A stretch of DNA of 64,000 bases, from contig NZ_JANHAW010000003.1 in the NCBI RefSeq assembly GCF_024464595.1, positions 1 to 64,000 of the forward strand, given 5' to 3'. Below, in pieces: positions 42,844-54,532 of the stretch (position 1 is its first letter; the number at the start of each line of letters is the position of its first letter). The notes beneath the pieces were generated by a model. That model ran no database searches. It saw only the letters and a program-made list of their open reading frames with translations, and was not told the DNA's origin. Both the position numbers and the translations under genes were made by a program. The DNA is from Halobellus litoreus (GTDB lineage Archaea > Halobacteriota > Halobacteria > Halobacteriales > Haloferacaceae).

Positions 42844-43891
42844 CCGTTCGCACGATGCAAACGAAGTGATTCGTCCGTCGTTGGTCGCGAGAAAGATACG
42901 AGACCGATTTGACCTGGAATACTCCCGAAAACCGTCGGTAGCGAAAGGCGAACAGGCCCGAGTTCTCTCCAGTACTCCGCCGGTCATCGGGCGCTCTCGG
43001 CCGACCGTCGCCTCCCGGCGGCCGGAGTTCCCTCCTGTTCCGTGGAACCTCGTTCGCCGGAACCGTCGACGGACCGGGACTGTTCGAAGTTCGTTTGCGA
43101 GGGGCGAACACCAGAGGACGCAGGCCACACGGAACGATATTCGGGATGTCGACACAGGAGGATCGATCCCCGCTCCCCGGTGGTACGGTGACCGCGATGG
43201 CGGTCACGATAGCCTCTGTCTGAGGCTGAATAATAGATGTACGTCTGTTATCTTAGCGAGTCCGCGACTGAATACGACTGGATCGCAGCGGTTCGAACGG
43301 CACGGAGGCGTTCCGAGCCGTGTCTTCCGGAGGAGGCTCGCGGATCCTGGGGACGTCTCTTGAGGTCACAGGAGAAATGGTCCGGAAATAACGGACGAAA
43401 TTTTTGAATATTCGAACCAGATAGCGACGGTCATCACAGAATTTCGAGAAGCCGATCCGACACGGCGATAGATATCCGAACGCGACATCGGAACAGAAAG
43501 CAGTTGAGACGGTACTCACTCGACCGTCCCCGACTGTCTGAAGAGAAATAACAGGCGTACTGACGTTAGTACTCGATGGCGACCGTCCTGTCACCGAGAC
43601 CAGTCGGGCAATTCGTCGAAGAACTGAATCTAGTCATCGTGTCGCCGTGTGTTACCCCCCAGGAGACGAAACGCGCTACAGAGCCCCAGTCCGTTCGAAA
43701 ATATCGGACGTATTCTGACGATGTGTGAACGAGAGCGCAATGACGATACTGAGGCGGCGCTGTCCACCGGAAAGCCAGTCGAAAGGAGGGCAGGGGAAAA
43801 TTTCAGCCGAAAGCAGGTCAGGAGCTATTGGGAGTTAGGCGAGCGAATCCAACGAGTCATCAGTCGGGATCATACCTCTCACGTGGGAGAG
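42844..43891. other. 1.05-kb gap after the sugar island
   Basis: No recognisable gene on either strand. Several open frames are longer than 100 codons, but they are GC-driven and show no domain patterns. Local AT-rich stretches (for example 43380-43420, gaaatttttgaatattcg) may be old promoters. This gap looks like the seam between the sugar island and the acyl-CoA/demethylase cluster. Confidence 0.45.
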
Positions 43892-45421
43892 TTATTCGCC
43901 GTCAGGCTGGAGTTTGTACCGCTCTATCTTGCCGCTCGGATTCCGCGGGAGTTCGTCGACGAAGCGGTACTCGCGGGGTCGTTTGTAGTCGGCGAGGTCG
44001 TCGCTGTCTTTGCACCACTGGTCGAGTTCGGCCTCGGTCACGTCGCCACTGCGCTCGACGAAGGCGACCACGATAGCCCCCCACTCGTCGTCGGGGTGAC
44101 CGACGACACCGACGTCTGATACCTCGGGGTGGGTGAGGAGGACGTCCTCGACCTCTGTCGGGTGGATGTTCTCGCCGCCGCTGATTATCATATCGTCGAC
44201 GCGGCCGGTGATGACGATTCGGTTCTCCTCGGTCAGACGGGCCGCGTCACCGGTGTAGAGCCACCCCTCGTTGATGGCTCTTTTCGTGGCCTCGGGTTTG
44301 TTCCAGTAGCCGTCGAACGCCACCGAGGATTCGGTGTTGACTATCAGTTCTCCCTGGGTCCCGGGTTCGACCGTATCGGCCGGGTCCTCGCTCTCGATTT
44401 CCACGACGCGAGTCTCGATCCCCACGTTCGCGGGGCCGGTCACCGTCGGATCGCGGATGTCCTGGAGATCGATGTAGGCCAGGGTCCCGTAGACTTCGGT
44501 GGTTCCGTAGAGGTTCGCGATGTGGTCCAGGTCGAACGCTTCGATGGTTCGGTCGAAGATAGACTGGCTCATCGGCGCGCCAGAGTAACCGATGGCGCGG
44601 ACTGAGGAGAGGTCCGTCTCCTCGATCGCGTCGCTATCGAGCAGGTTCGCGAAGATCGTCGGCGCCTCGTGGAGGGCGGAAACCTGATACTCTTCGATGG
44701 CGCGAACGGCGATCTCGGGGTCGAATTCGGACATACACAGGTAGGTCCCGCTCATCGAGAGCAGTCCGCAGAGGATCCCGTGAAGGCCGACCGTGTGATA
44801 CAACGGCATCACGCCGATCATCGTCTCTTCGAGGTAGTAGTGTTGGCCGAGCGAATTGATGACCCAACGGTCGACTGTCGCCTCGTGGTCGAGCGGAATT
44901 CCCTTCGGGTCCCCCGTCGTCCCGGAACTGTACAGCATCACGCTCGGGTCGTCGTGATCGACGGAAACGTCAGGGCGCTCGGCCGGCGAGTCGGTGAACG
45001 AATCGTACGATTCGGCGAACGGTGGGGGGTCCGCCCCGACGTACACCATATCCACGTCGACGTCGTCGGCGACGGCCGCGACGGACTCCCGCGATACGGC
45101 GTCAAAAAGGAAGAGGTCCGGTTCGGAGTCCTGCAAGTGGTAGCGGACGTCGCTGGCGGCGAGGCGGAAGTTGAACGGGACGGCCACCACACCGGCCAGT
45201 TGGGTCCCGATGAACGTGACGACGTGTTCGGGACGGTTCGCCATACAGATGGCGACTCGGTCGCCGGGGTCGATGCCCCGCTCGTGGAGTTCGTTTGCAA
45301 CGGCGTACGCACGTGTGCGTAGCTCCGCGTAGGTCAGTTCCTCGCCCTCATTGAGGTGGACGAGCGCCGACCGGTCGGGAGTCCGAGCGACCGATTGTTC
45401 GAACAGTTGTGGGAACAGCAT
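43892..45421 (-). CDS. AMP-forming acyl-CoA synthetase
   Basis: 509 residues from MLFPQLFEQ (a start nine codons upstream overlaps a TATA-like aattatta). ANL family: P-loop 'YSSGTTGDPKG' (about 171-181), 'LYGTTEVYG' (A5), 'LYTGDAARL' (A7), 'GRVDDMIISGGENIHPTEVE' (A8) and the C-terminal Lys in 'RNPSGKIERYK'. It activates a carboxylic acid to its CoA thioester via an adenylate, consuming ATP. With the demethylase at 46408 and the second ligase at 49379, a role in activating a methoxylated, aromatic or short-chain acid is likely. It is on the same strand as, and 115 bp from, the IclR gene. Confidence 0.85.
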   Translation of the reverse strand: MLFPQLFEQSVARTPDRSALVHLNEGEELTYAELRTRAYAVANELHERGIDPGDRVAICMANRPEHVVTFIGTQLAGVVAVPFNFRLAASDVRYHLQDSEPDLFLFDAVSRESVAAVADDVDVDMVYVGADPPPFAESYDSFTDSPAERPDVSVDHDDPSVMLYSSGTTGDPKGIPLDHEATVDRWVINSLGQHYYLEETMIGVMPLYHTVGLHGILCGLLSMSGTYLCMSEFDPEIAVRAIEEYQVSALHEAPTIFANLLDSDAIEETDLSSVRAIGYSGAPMSQSIFDRTIEAFDLDHIANLYGTTEVYGTLAYIDLQDIRDPTVTGPANVGIETRVVEIESEDPADTVEPGTQGELIVNTESSVAFDGYWNKPEATKRAINEGWLYTGDAARLTEENRIVITGRVDDMIISGGENIHPTEVEDVLLTHPEVSDVGVVGHPDDEWGAIVVAFVERSGDVTEAELDQWCKDSDDLADYKRPREYRFVDELPRNPSGKIERYKLQPDGE

Positions 45422-45536
45422 ACGCCTCCATACACTCGGACAGATCATAATAATTTTTCCTCTTCAGTGATCTCTCGCGGGTGCGTTCCTCGTGGAAGGG
45501 GTTCGTCGGTCCAGCCAACCGCGGCGAGGCCAGGCG

Positions 45537-46295
45537 TCAGTAAAACCGATAATTGACGCTTATCTCTTCGGCCGCCGCCCGCACGTCCTGGACGAGGTTC
45601 TCTCGGTAGTCGTCCTGTTGAAGTCGTCCGGTTGGGCAGGCGACCGAGACACTCCCCAAGAGCTCCTCGTCCTCGACGACGGGACAGGCCACGAATCCGA
45701 TTCCGACGACCTGCTCCTCGTGGTCGATAGCGTATCCCCGCTCCCGGATCGCCTCGAGTTCCGTCCGGAGTTCCGCGGGGTTCGTAACCGTGTGTTCCGT
45801 GACCGGTTCCAGTTTTTCGACATCGAGTAACTCGTCGATACGGGCATCGGGAAGGTTCGCGAGGAGTACTTTACCGGCCGCGTGCGTGTGTATCGGCGTC
45901 CGAAACCCGGGATAGGTACCGGTTTGTACCGAGGTGACGTCACCCTCTTCGTGGACCATCACCCACTCTCCCGATTCCTCGAGTCCCAGTTGAGCGAGTT
46001 CGCCAGACTGCTCGGAGAGCTTTCCCAGCACGATCTCCGAGGATTTGAAGAAGCGGTTTCGATACTTGAGACGGCTTCCGCGCTGGAGGAAGCGGTAGCT
46101 GATCCGGTACTTGCCGTCGTTTTTGACGACGAACCCGGTCGATTCGAGCGAGACGAGATAATCGTGGGCAGTACTTCGATTGACCTCCATCAGCGCCGCG
46201 ATCTTCGCGGGGCCTGCCTCTCGTTCGCGTTCCAGCAGGTCAAGCACCTCGAACGCACGCGAGACCGTCTGGAGTGGGACTGTATCGGAACTCAC
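45537..46295 (-). CDS. IclR-family transcriptional regulator
   Basis: About 252 residues from the GTG at 46295 (VSSDTVPLQTVSRAF...). A frame extension to 46406 is open but would cross the promoter. Winged helix about 10-70 ('GPAKIAALMEVNRSTAHDYLVSLESTGFVV'), then an IclR effector domain ('LGLEESGEWVMVHEEG', 'HAAGKVLLANLPD', 'VACPVVEDEELLGSVSVACP'). The effector is probably the acid handled by the adjacent genes. It is divergent from the demethylase gene, and an inverted repeat covers the shared promoter region, so autoregulation together with control of 46408 is likely. Confidence 0.82.
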   Translation of the reverse strand: MSSDTVPLQTVSRAFEVLDLLEREREAGPAKIAALMEVNRSTAHDYLVSLESTGFVVKNDGKYRISYRFLQRGSRLKYRNRFFKSSEIVLGKLSEQSGELAQLGLEESGEWVMVHEEGDVTSVQTGTYPGFRTPIHTHAAGKVLLANLPDARIDELLDVEKLEPVTEHTVTNPAELRTELEAIRERGYAIDHEEQVVGIGFVACPVVEDEELLGSVSVACPTGRLQQDDYRENLVQDVRAAAEEISVNYRFY

Positions 46296-46355
46296 AGCCG
46301 TACCTCGTCGTCCACCGATATGAAACGAGTGGGTCTCGGCGGGTGGCTGAGGGAC

Positions 46356-46389
46356 TTCTGAGTAAAATTTATATAATAATAGATCAGAA
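46356..46389. promoter_or_regulatory. Divergent promoter with inverted repeat (candidate IclR operator)
   Basis: TTCTGA (46356-46361) and TCAGAA (46384-46389) form a perfect inverted repeat across 22 bp of A/T-rich sequence that includes aatttatataataat (46367-46380), a TATA box usable in both directions. It lies 19 bp before the ATG at 46408. Confidence 0.45.
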
Positions 46390-46407
46390 TTTGAGACAGG
46401 CACCACT

Positions 46408-47793
46408 ATGACACAGAGCCTCGAAGACGTTCTTCAGGAGTATGACAGCCCGCTCGATCTGGTCCGCGGCATCGGATCCCACGCGGATTCGGCACACCTG
46501 CGCTTGTTCGAAGATCTGCCGTCGGAGTTCACTAACTGGCGAGAGGAACAGGCGGCTTGGGCCGACAGCGTCGCCATCGCGGACCTGTCGCACCATATGA
46601 CCGACCTGCACGTCGAGGGGCCCGACGCCCTCGATCTGTTCTCGGATCTCGGGATCAACGACTTCTCTGGCTTCGAACCCGGGCAGGCCAAGCAGTTCGC
46701 CGCGTGCAACCCCGACGGGCAGCTCATCGGCGACGGAATCCTGTTCCACTTGGACGAAAACGAGTTCAACCTCGTCGGTTACGGCCCCATCAACTGGGTC
46801 CAGTACCACCTCGAGACGGGCGACTACGACGCGGTCGCAGAGCGCGACGAGCACTGCGGCGTGCGAGAGGGACCACCGGAGACGTTCCGCTTCCAGGTTC
46901 AGGGCCCCGACGCGCTGGAACTCATCACGGAGGTCGTCGACGAGCCGCTTCCTGACGTTCCCTTCTTCAACTTCCGCCCGGTCTCGATCGCGGGGCACGA
47001 GATCAACGCGCTGCGACACGGGATGTTGAACGAACCGGGCTTCGAGTTCTTCGGTTCGTGGGACGTTCAGGAGGACGTCCGCGAGGCGATCGTCGGAACG
47101 GGACAGGAGTACGACATCCGCCAGATCGGCGGGAAGGCGTACCCGACGAACGTCATCACCGCGGCGTGGATGTCGATTCCGCTGCCCGCTATCTACCACG
47201 ACGAGGAGACGGTGCGCGACTATCGGGAGTGGCTCGACGCCAACAGTTTTGAGGGGGCGCTCGCCATCGGCGGCAGCCTCGACTCCGAGGACATCACCGA
47301 CCACTACCTGACGCCCGTGGAAGCCGGCCACGAGCGCTTCATCGACTTCGGGCACGACTTCGTCGGCAAGGACGCGCTGAAGCAGGAGGTCGAGAACAAA
47401 TCGCGAACCCGCGTCACGCTCGTCTGGGACCAGGGAGCCACCGAAGAACTGTACGGCGGTGCGCTGTTCGACGACGACACCACCTACCGATTCACGGAAC
47501 TTCCGGTCGCCGACTGGGCGCTGACACAGAACGACAAGGTGCTGAAAGACGGCGAGCTGGTCGGCGTCGCGAACAACACCCGGTATCTCTACTTCGAGAA
47601 ACGGATGTTCTCGCTTTGCAGTATCGACGTCGAACTGGCCGAACCGGGCACCGAAGTTTCGATTCTGTGGGGTGAACCGGGTTCGGGGAACCCCCGCGTC
47701 GAGGACCACGAACAGACCGAGATCAAGGCGACTGTGGCTCCCGCACCATACTTCGAGGACAAACGAAAGACCGCGAACTACTCCGTAGACTGA
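46408..47793 (+). CDS. GcvT-superfamily folate-dependent demethylase (LigM/DesA-like)
   Basis: 461 residues. The protein follows the glycine-cleavage T fold but is longer than GcvT or DmdA (about 370). Landmarks near the C-terminal half are 'EWLDANSFEGALAIGGSL', 'DHYLTPVEAGHERFIDFGHDFVGKDAL' and 'RTRVTLVWDQ'. These resemble tetrahydrofolate-dependent O-demethylases of vanillate and syringate (LigM, DesA). It would move a methyl group from an O- or S-methylated acid to a folate or pterin carrier. The IclR regulator, binding protein and two acyl-CoA ligases around it suggest a methoxy-acid pathway. The alternative is a DmdA-like sulfonium demethylase. Confidence 0.72.
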   Translation: MTQSLEDVLQEYDSPLDLVRGIGSHADSAHLRLFEDLPSEFTNWREEQAAWADSVAIADLSHHMTDLHVEGPDALDLFSDLGINDFSGFEPGQAKQFAACNPDGQLIGDGILFHLDENEFNLVGYGPINWVQYHLETGDYDAVAERDEHCGVREGPPETFRFQVQGPDALELITEVVDEPLPDVPFFNFRPVSIAGHEINALRHGMLNEPGFEFFGSWDVQEDVREAIVGTGQEYDIRQIGGKAYPTNVITAAWMSIPLPAIYHDEETVRDYREWLDANSFEGALAIGGSLDSEDITDHYLTPVEAGHERFIDFGHDFVGKDALKQEVENKSRTRVTLVWDQGATEELYGGALFDDDTTYRFTELPVADWALTQNDKVLKDGELVGVANNTRYLYFEKRMFSLCSIDVELAEPGTEVSILWGEPGSGNPRVEDHEQTEIKATVAPAPYFEDKRKTANYSVD

Positions 47794-47951
47794 CCGACAG
47801 TCGAGTGCGGCGGCTGTCCGCCGTCTGCTGAGTACCCACCGATATCGGCCGCCCCGACGGCGTTTGCCCGCATTCTGACGGATGGCTGTGCGAACCGTTT
47901 TCCAGTGGAGCCCCGGCGTTCGATCGCACGCGCAAACCGATTTAAGGGAAA

Positions 47952-47982
47952 AATTTATAATGTTCTTTCACTAACGCAGGAG
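47952..47982 (+). promoter_or_regulatory. Promoter and Shine-Dalgarno of the LivJ-type gene
   Basis: AATTTATAATG at 47952-47962 is a TATA box 28-38 bp before the ATG at 47990. CAGGAG at 47977-47982 is a Shine-Dalgarno-like site and decides the ATG at 47990 over the GTG at 47984. Confidence 0.5.
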
Positions 47983-47989
47983 CGTGCCG

Positions 47990-49297
47990 ATGAGTAACAG
48001 ACGACAGTTTATCACAACCGCGGGGACCGGAGCCGTCGCGCTCGCTGCAGGGTGCCTCGGGTCGGGGAGCAACGGAGAGAGCACACCGTCGGAGTCGAGC
48101 GGTGAGGGCGGGGGGAGCACGACGACGACAATGGGGAACAGCGGTGGGAACGACGAACCGATCACCATCGCGGCGACGGTGTCGCGGTCGGGGTCGTTCT
48201 CGTCCGCGGGCGAGGACGTCGAAGCTGCGTATGAATTGGGCGAACAGATGATCAACGACGACGGTGGACTCCTAGGTCGTGACGTCGAGGTCATCATCCG
48301 AGACGACGAGAGCGACGCCCAGAAGGTACGAGAGGGGTTGCAGGGGATCATCTCCAACAACGACGTGGATATGATCTGGGGGACGTTCGGGAGCCTCCTG
48401 GTCGCCTCGGCCGCCGCCGTCGCCGAGCGCGAAAACATCCCGATGTTGAGCGCGAACTTCGCGTATATGGAACCGCACCTGAACAACGATTACGAGTGGA
48501 CGTTCGCGCCCTTCCCGAAGAGTCGAGATATGGCCAATGGCGCAGTCAAACTCGCGAATCTGGCCCCTGAAGGCGATCGCCCAGTGAACGTCGGAATCTG
48601 GCAGACCAACACCGGGTGGGGCGCGGAACTCGCTCGCGTATGGTCGGACGCGCTCGAAGCCAACGGACACAGCGTCGTGCTCAACGAGAAGTTCCAGATC
48701 GGCTCTTCAGACTTTTCCACGCTCATCTCTCAGAGCCAGAGCGCGAACGTCGAGTACCTGCTCACGAACCCGTCGCCGGGGGGCGGAATTACCGCGATCA
48801 AACAGATGCAGGAGACGAATTTCCTGCCGAAACTAGCCACGATCGAACGCGCGGCGACGATCACGTCGTGGCTGGAGGCGACTGGAACCGCGGGGCTGTA
48901 CACGCAGTCGACGCCGGGCTGGGTGCCCGGATTAGTCGATAACGGCAACGAAGCGATGCTGGAGGCGTTCCGCGCGCAAGACGGCGTTGCGTCGGACGCG
49001 TACCCGGCACCGACCGTGGGTGGTTCCTACAACGTCGCCCAGACCGCCAAGCAGGCGATCGAGGCGACGGGATCAGTCGAACCCGACGCGGTCCGAGAGA
49101 CACTGCTGAACGAGGAGTTCCGGACCGTCCTCGGTGAGTTCCGGTTCGACGAGAATGGGATGCCGGTCGAGGGCGACCTCGCACCGCCGATGGGGCAGTG
49201 GCAGGATGATCTCCTGCGCCTGGTCATCCCCTCAGACGTCGAGAGCGAAGCCTCTACCGACCTTATGTATCCCGCGCCGGCGTACGACCAGCGTTGA
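47990..49297 (+). CDS. LivJ-type ABC transporter substrate-binding lipoprotein
   Basis: 435 residues from MSNRRQF. Tat-like NRRQF and lipobox ending at C22 (LAAGC), then a Ser/Gly/Thr linker. The mature part is a type-I periplasmic-binding protein ('ITIAATVSRSGSFSSAGEDVEAAYELG', 'GGLLGRDVEVIIRDDESD', 'NVGIWQTNTGWGAELARVW'). This class carries branched amino acids, aromatic acids or amides. No LivHMGF permease or ATPase genes are nearby, so it must use components encoded elsewhere, or act as a sensor. It is downstream of the demethylase with its own promoter. Confidence 0.82.
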   Translation: MSNRRQFITTAGTGAVALAAGCLGSGSNGESTPSESSGEGGGSTTTTMGNSGGNDEPITIAATVSRSGSFSSAGEDVEAAYELGEQMINDDGGLLGRDVEVIIRDDESDAQKVREGLQGIISNNDVDMIWGTFGSLLVASAAAVAERENIPMLSANFAYMEPHLNNDYEWTFAPFPKSRDMANGAVKLANLAPEGDRPVNVGIWQTNTGWGAELARVWSDALEANGHSVVLNEKFQIGSSDFSTLISQSQSANVEYLLTNPSPGGGITAIKQMQETNFLPKLATIERAATITSWLEATGTAGLYTQSTPGWVPGLVDNGNEAMLEAFRAQDGVASDAYPAPTVGGSYNVAQTAKQAIEATGSVEPDAVRETLLNEEFRTVLGEFRFDENGMPVEGDLAPPMGQWQDDLLRLVIPSDVESEASTDLMYPAPAYDQR

Positions 49298-49378
49298 CGA
49301 CCGTGGGACTCGATCTGGGAACAATTTTGCTCTCTGGGTGGAAGCAGCGTTTATTGCGAATGCTTACGACGACCGATT

Positions 49379-50917
49379 ATGAAAGATCTGCGCGCATTTC
49401 GACGGGTCGTAAAGCGGTACGGAGGCCGAATAGCTCTCGTTGACGAATCCGGTGATACACGAACGTATACCGAACTGGGCCGCCGAACGGACGCGCTCGC
49501 AGGTGCGCTGAACGAGCGCCTCGGCGACGGGCGGACCGCCTCGCTTCTCAACAATAGCCCGGCAGCGGTGGAGATGATGCTCGCGGCGCAGAAACGAGGG
49601 CGTGCGAACGCGCAGTTGAGTTTTCGAGGGGCGGCGGGTGAACTCTGCGAAATGGTCAGCGTCGCCGAGGCTGACGCGCTCGTGTACGACGAGGCGAACG
49701 CCGAGATGGCCGAAGCGGTCCTCGATCGGATGGAACTCGACGCCGCCCTGTACGTCGGCGACGGCGAACCGAGTCGAGCGGACGCCGAACGGTACGAGGC
49801 GGTCGTCGAGGCGGCGAAACCGACGTATCAAGCGGTTCAAGATCCCGAGGCGGAGACTGGCGTCCTCTACACGAGCGGTACCACGAGCACGCCAAAGGCG
49901 GTGTTGCAGGACCAAGAGCGGGTCTGGCTCGGGGCCGCGCAGGTGGTTATGGAACTCGGACTCGGTCCGAACGACGTCGCGCTGGTGACGACCCCCTGGT
50001 ATCACGACGTCACGACCGTAGCGTGGATCTATCCGCACCTCCAAGTGGGCGCGACGCTCGTGCTCCAGTCGGTCTTCGAGCCGCCGAAGACGCTGGACCT
50101 GCTCGAAGCGCACGACGTGACGGGATTGTTGGCGGTCCCCGCCCAACTTGAAGCGCTTCTCGACGCCGAAGCAGCGGGATCCTACGACCTCTCGGCGCTT
50201 TCGTACGTCCGAACCGGTGGGGCTGTCGTCTCGCCCTCCCTCGTCGAACGGGTGCGGGCACGGATGACCGAGGGCGTGTACAACACCTACGGACTGACTG
50301 AGGGGATTTCGAACCTGACTCACGCGTATCCGGAGGAGCAGCTCGATAATCCGGGAACCGTCGGTAGCGCGTCGTTCAATTGGGAGATCCGCATCGTCGA
50401 GGCCGCCGATCCCGACGAGGAACCCGACCCCACGGCGGTCGTCGACCGCGGCGAGAGCGGCGAACTCATCGGTCGCGGACCGTTCGTCGACGGATACATC
50501 GACAGCCCGAGTGCTGAGGAGCGACTGTTCGTCGGCGACGAGTGGCTGCGGACGATGGATGTCGCCCACGTCGACGAAAACGGGGGTCTGCACATCGTCG
50601 ACCGGGTCGACAATATGTTGGTGAGCGGCGGCGAGAACATCTATCCGCAGGAAGTCGAGATGGTACTCGAAGGCCACCCAGCCGTGAGCGCCGCCGCAGT
50701 CGTCGGCATCCCCGACGACGAGTGGGGTGAACGCGTCGCGGCCGTCGTCGTCGCGGAGGGAGTCTCGGCAGCGGAGTTAGACGACTACTGCCAGCGACAC
50801 GACAGCCTGGCCGATTTCAAGCGGCCCCGCTCGTACGCGGTCACGTCCGATTCCCTCCCGCGATCCGACACCGGGACACTTCTCCGGGACGAGATCAGAA
50901 AAATATATTTTCTGTGA
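49379..50917 (+). CDS. AMP-forming acyl-CoA synthetase
   Basis: 512 residues. ANL landmarks: 'LYTSGTTSTPKAV' P-loop (about 163-175), 'NTYGLTEG' and 'GRGPFVDGYIDSP'. The hinge is 'DRVDNMLVSGGENIYPQEVE'. The usual C-terminal catalytic Lys region reads 'RSDTGTLLRDEIRK', in which the expected GK is GT. If the alignment is right this changes the adenylation lysine, while a nearby Lys follows at the end. It starts 81 bp after the binding-protein gene, so it may be part of the same operon. It is related to, but clearly different from, the ligase at 43892. Confidence 0.82.
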   Translation: MKDLRAFRRVVKRYGGRIALVDESGDTRTYTELGRRTDALAGALNERLGDGRTASLLNNSPAAVEMMLAAQKRGRANAQLSFRGAAGELCEMVSVAEADALVYDEANAEMAEAVLDRMELDAALYVGDGEPSRADAERYEAVVEAAKPTYQAVQDPEAETGVLYTSGTTSTPKAVLQDQERVWLGAAQVVMELGLGPNDVALVTTPWYHDVTTVAWIYPHLQVGATLVLQSVFEPPKTLDLLEAHDVTGLLAVPAQLEALLDAEAAGSYDLSALSYVRTGGAVVSPSLVERVRARMTEGVYNTYGLTEGISNLTHAYPEEQLDNPGTVGSASFNWEIRIVEAADPDEEPDPTAVVDRGESGELIGRGPFVDGYIDSPSAEERLFVGDEWLRTMDVAHVDENGGLHIVDRVDNMLVSGGENIYPQEVEMVLEGHPAVSAAAVVGIPDDEWGERVAAVVVAEGVSAAELDDYCQRHDSLADFKRPRSYAVTSDSLPRSDTGTLLRDEIRKIYFL

Positions 50918-51491
50918 CCAGTCGGGCTCGTTTAGTGCTAATCTGTTGATCGATTATAATAGGATTATAGATATATAGTTTATTTTGATATAAAATATAT
51001 TTGATTCAGTTTAGATGGCTTAAATGCCCGTTAGCGTACTAATCTTTATTTCATTTTCCTGTTTATTTAGGATTAATATACTATTTCTGTGTAAAGTATT
51101 CGAGCAGATACGCTGTCATTCCTCCTGAGTTCACACTAAATATCAATTTCCAGTTATAACGTCGTCGGTCGAGCAAGTTCTGACAGAACCAGTAGGGGGC
51201 GACCGGCTGTGTCCTGGGGCCGGCACCGGAATTGGCGTCCGCGACGGCCGGGAGATCGTACTTTTCGGGCCGAAATTCGCCCGTGAGAACGGAACAGCGA
51301 CCATCGAAGCGGTGGGGAGGCTTCACGTGCTCCGAGAGACTGCGACGGAGCGTTTCGATGAAAGAAAACCCGGTTACGGCGGTGCCGCAGCCTCACCGCT
51401 GCGGTTCGCGACCAGGCTGTGAGACCCGGTTCGGGGATTGAACGGTACCCGAAAGCCGCACGGCCACGGGCGTGAAGAGCCGATCCGGCGG
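50918..51491. other. AT-rich gap before katG
   Basis: 574 bp with a sharp AT-rich core at about 50935-51115 (for example gatataaaatatatttgatt). No gene is recognised. A minus-strand frame at 51081-51326 lacks domain content. The composition is unlike the flanks and may mark old insertion DNA or a strong regulatory region. Confidence 0.45.
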
Positions 51492-53768
<2,277 letters not shown>

Positions 53769-53804
53769 TCACCCGCGGCCAGCGAGATCGAAGAGACGGT
53801 CTCT

Positions 53805-54284
53805 TCAGCGCACCCGGTCGACGAGTAACGCCGCCAGGTTCCCCACGGCGAGTCCCGCTCCCAGAACGTACGAACCGCCTTCGACGCCGAACCATCGAAA
53901 CACGCCCACGACGAGCAAGAGCGCGACCACCAGCCCCGTCACCTGTGTCAAGCCGGCGATCAGCTCCGCCCTGTGTTCCGTCGACAGCGACGGTGCCGAA
54001 AGCGTCCGCGTCGGAGCCGAGTCTTCGGCCGGAGGACGCTTCGAGAACACGTACGCCTGAATCGCGTCCCACAGGTAGATCGAGAGACCGTTTGCGGTCA
54101 ACAGAAACGCGCACACCAGTCCGCCGAACCCCAACGCCGCCCATCCGGTCGCCCAGTATCCGATCCCGCCCAGGAGCAGAAACCCGAGACTCCCCACGCC
54201 GTGTCCGGTCGCGCCCTGTAGGTACGTCACCGCCTGGACGCGGGTGACTTCGTCGGTGAGCCCCCGGTCTTCGGACGATTCCAT
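53805..54284 (-). CDS. Hypothetical four-helix membrane protein
   Basis: 159 residues. Hydrophobic segments at about 30-48, 50-72, 109-127 and 134-155 are separated by a polar loop with Ser/Pro/Thr (83-100). No catalytic motif is visible. The family is not recognised, but the protein has the acidic, helix-rich composition of native haloarchaeal genes. It is divergent from the M55 peptidase gene and upstream of katG on the same strand, with a 165-bp gap. The start at MESSEDRG has no competing upstream start. Confidence 0.6.
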   Translation of the reverse strand: MESSEDRGLTDEVTRVQAVTYLQGATGHGVGSLGFLLLGGIGYWATGWAALGFGGLVCAFLLTANGLSIYLWDAIQAYVFSKRPPAEDSAPTRTLSAPSLSTEHRAELIAGLTQVTGLVVALLLVVGVFRWFGVEGGSYVLGAGLAVGNLAALLVDRVR

Positions 54285-54532
54285 CGTGCGAGTTTATGTG
54301 TAGCTTCCTACTAAACGTCTCCGCGCGGGTTGGCTTCGAGGCGGTATCCGTCCAGTTTGCTCTGAGACGGAATCGGTCCAGTCGACTCCGAGGTCGAACT
54401 GAGTCGCGAGCGATTTCGATTCCGCTCGACCGCCGCGACGCGAACGAGCGCGTCCCGTCGGGGAGGCGACCGCCGTCACCGACTGCTCACTGGGAGGTAC
54501 ATTTATCAGACAGAGCGAGAGACGGCGGAACG

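Noticed and set aside
43649-44119. Long plus-strand frame
   Set aside because: Antisense to the 3' end of the acyl-CoA synthetase at 43892 and without domain content; GC-driven shadow.
51081-51326. 81-codon frame on the minus strand
   Set aside because: No domain, no start context, and it crosses a sharp composition change; chance reading frame.
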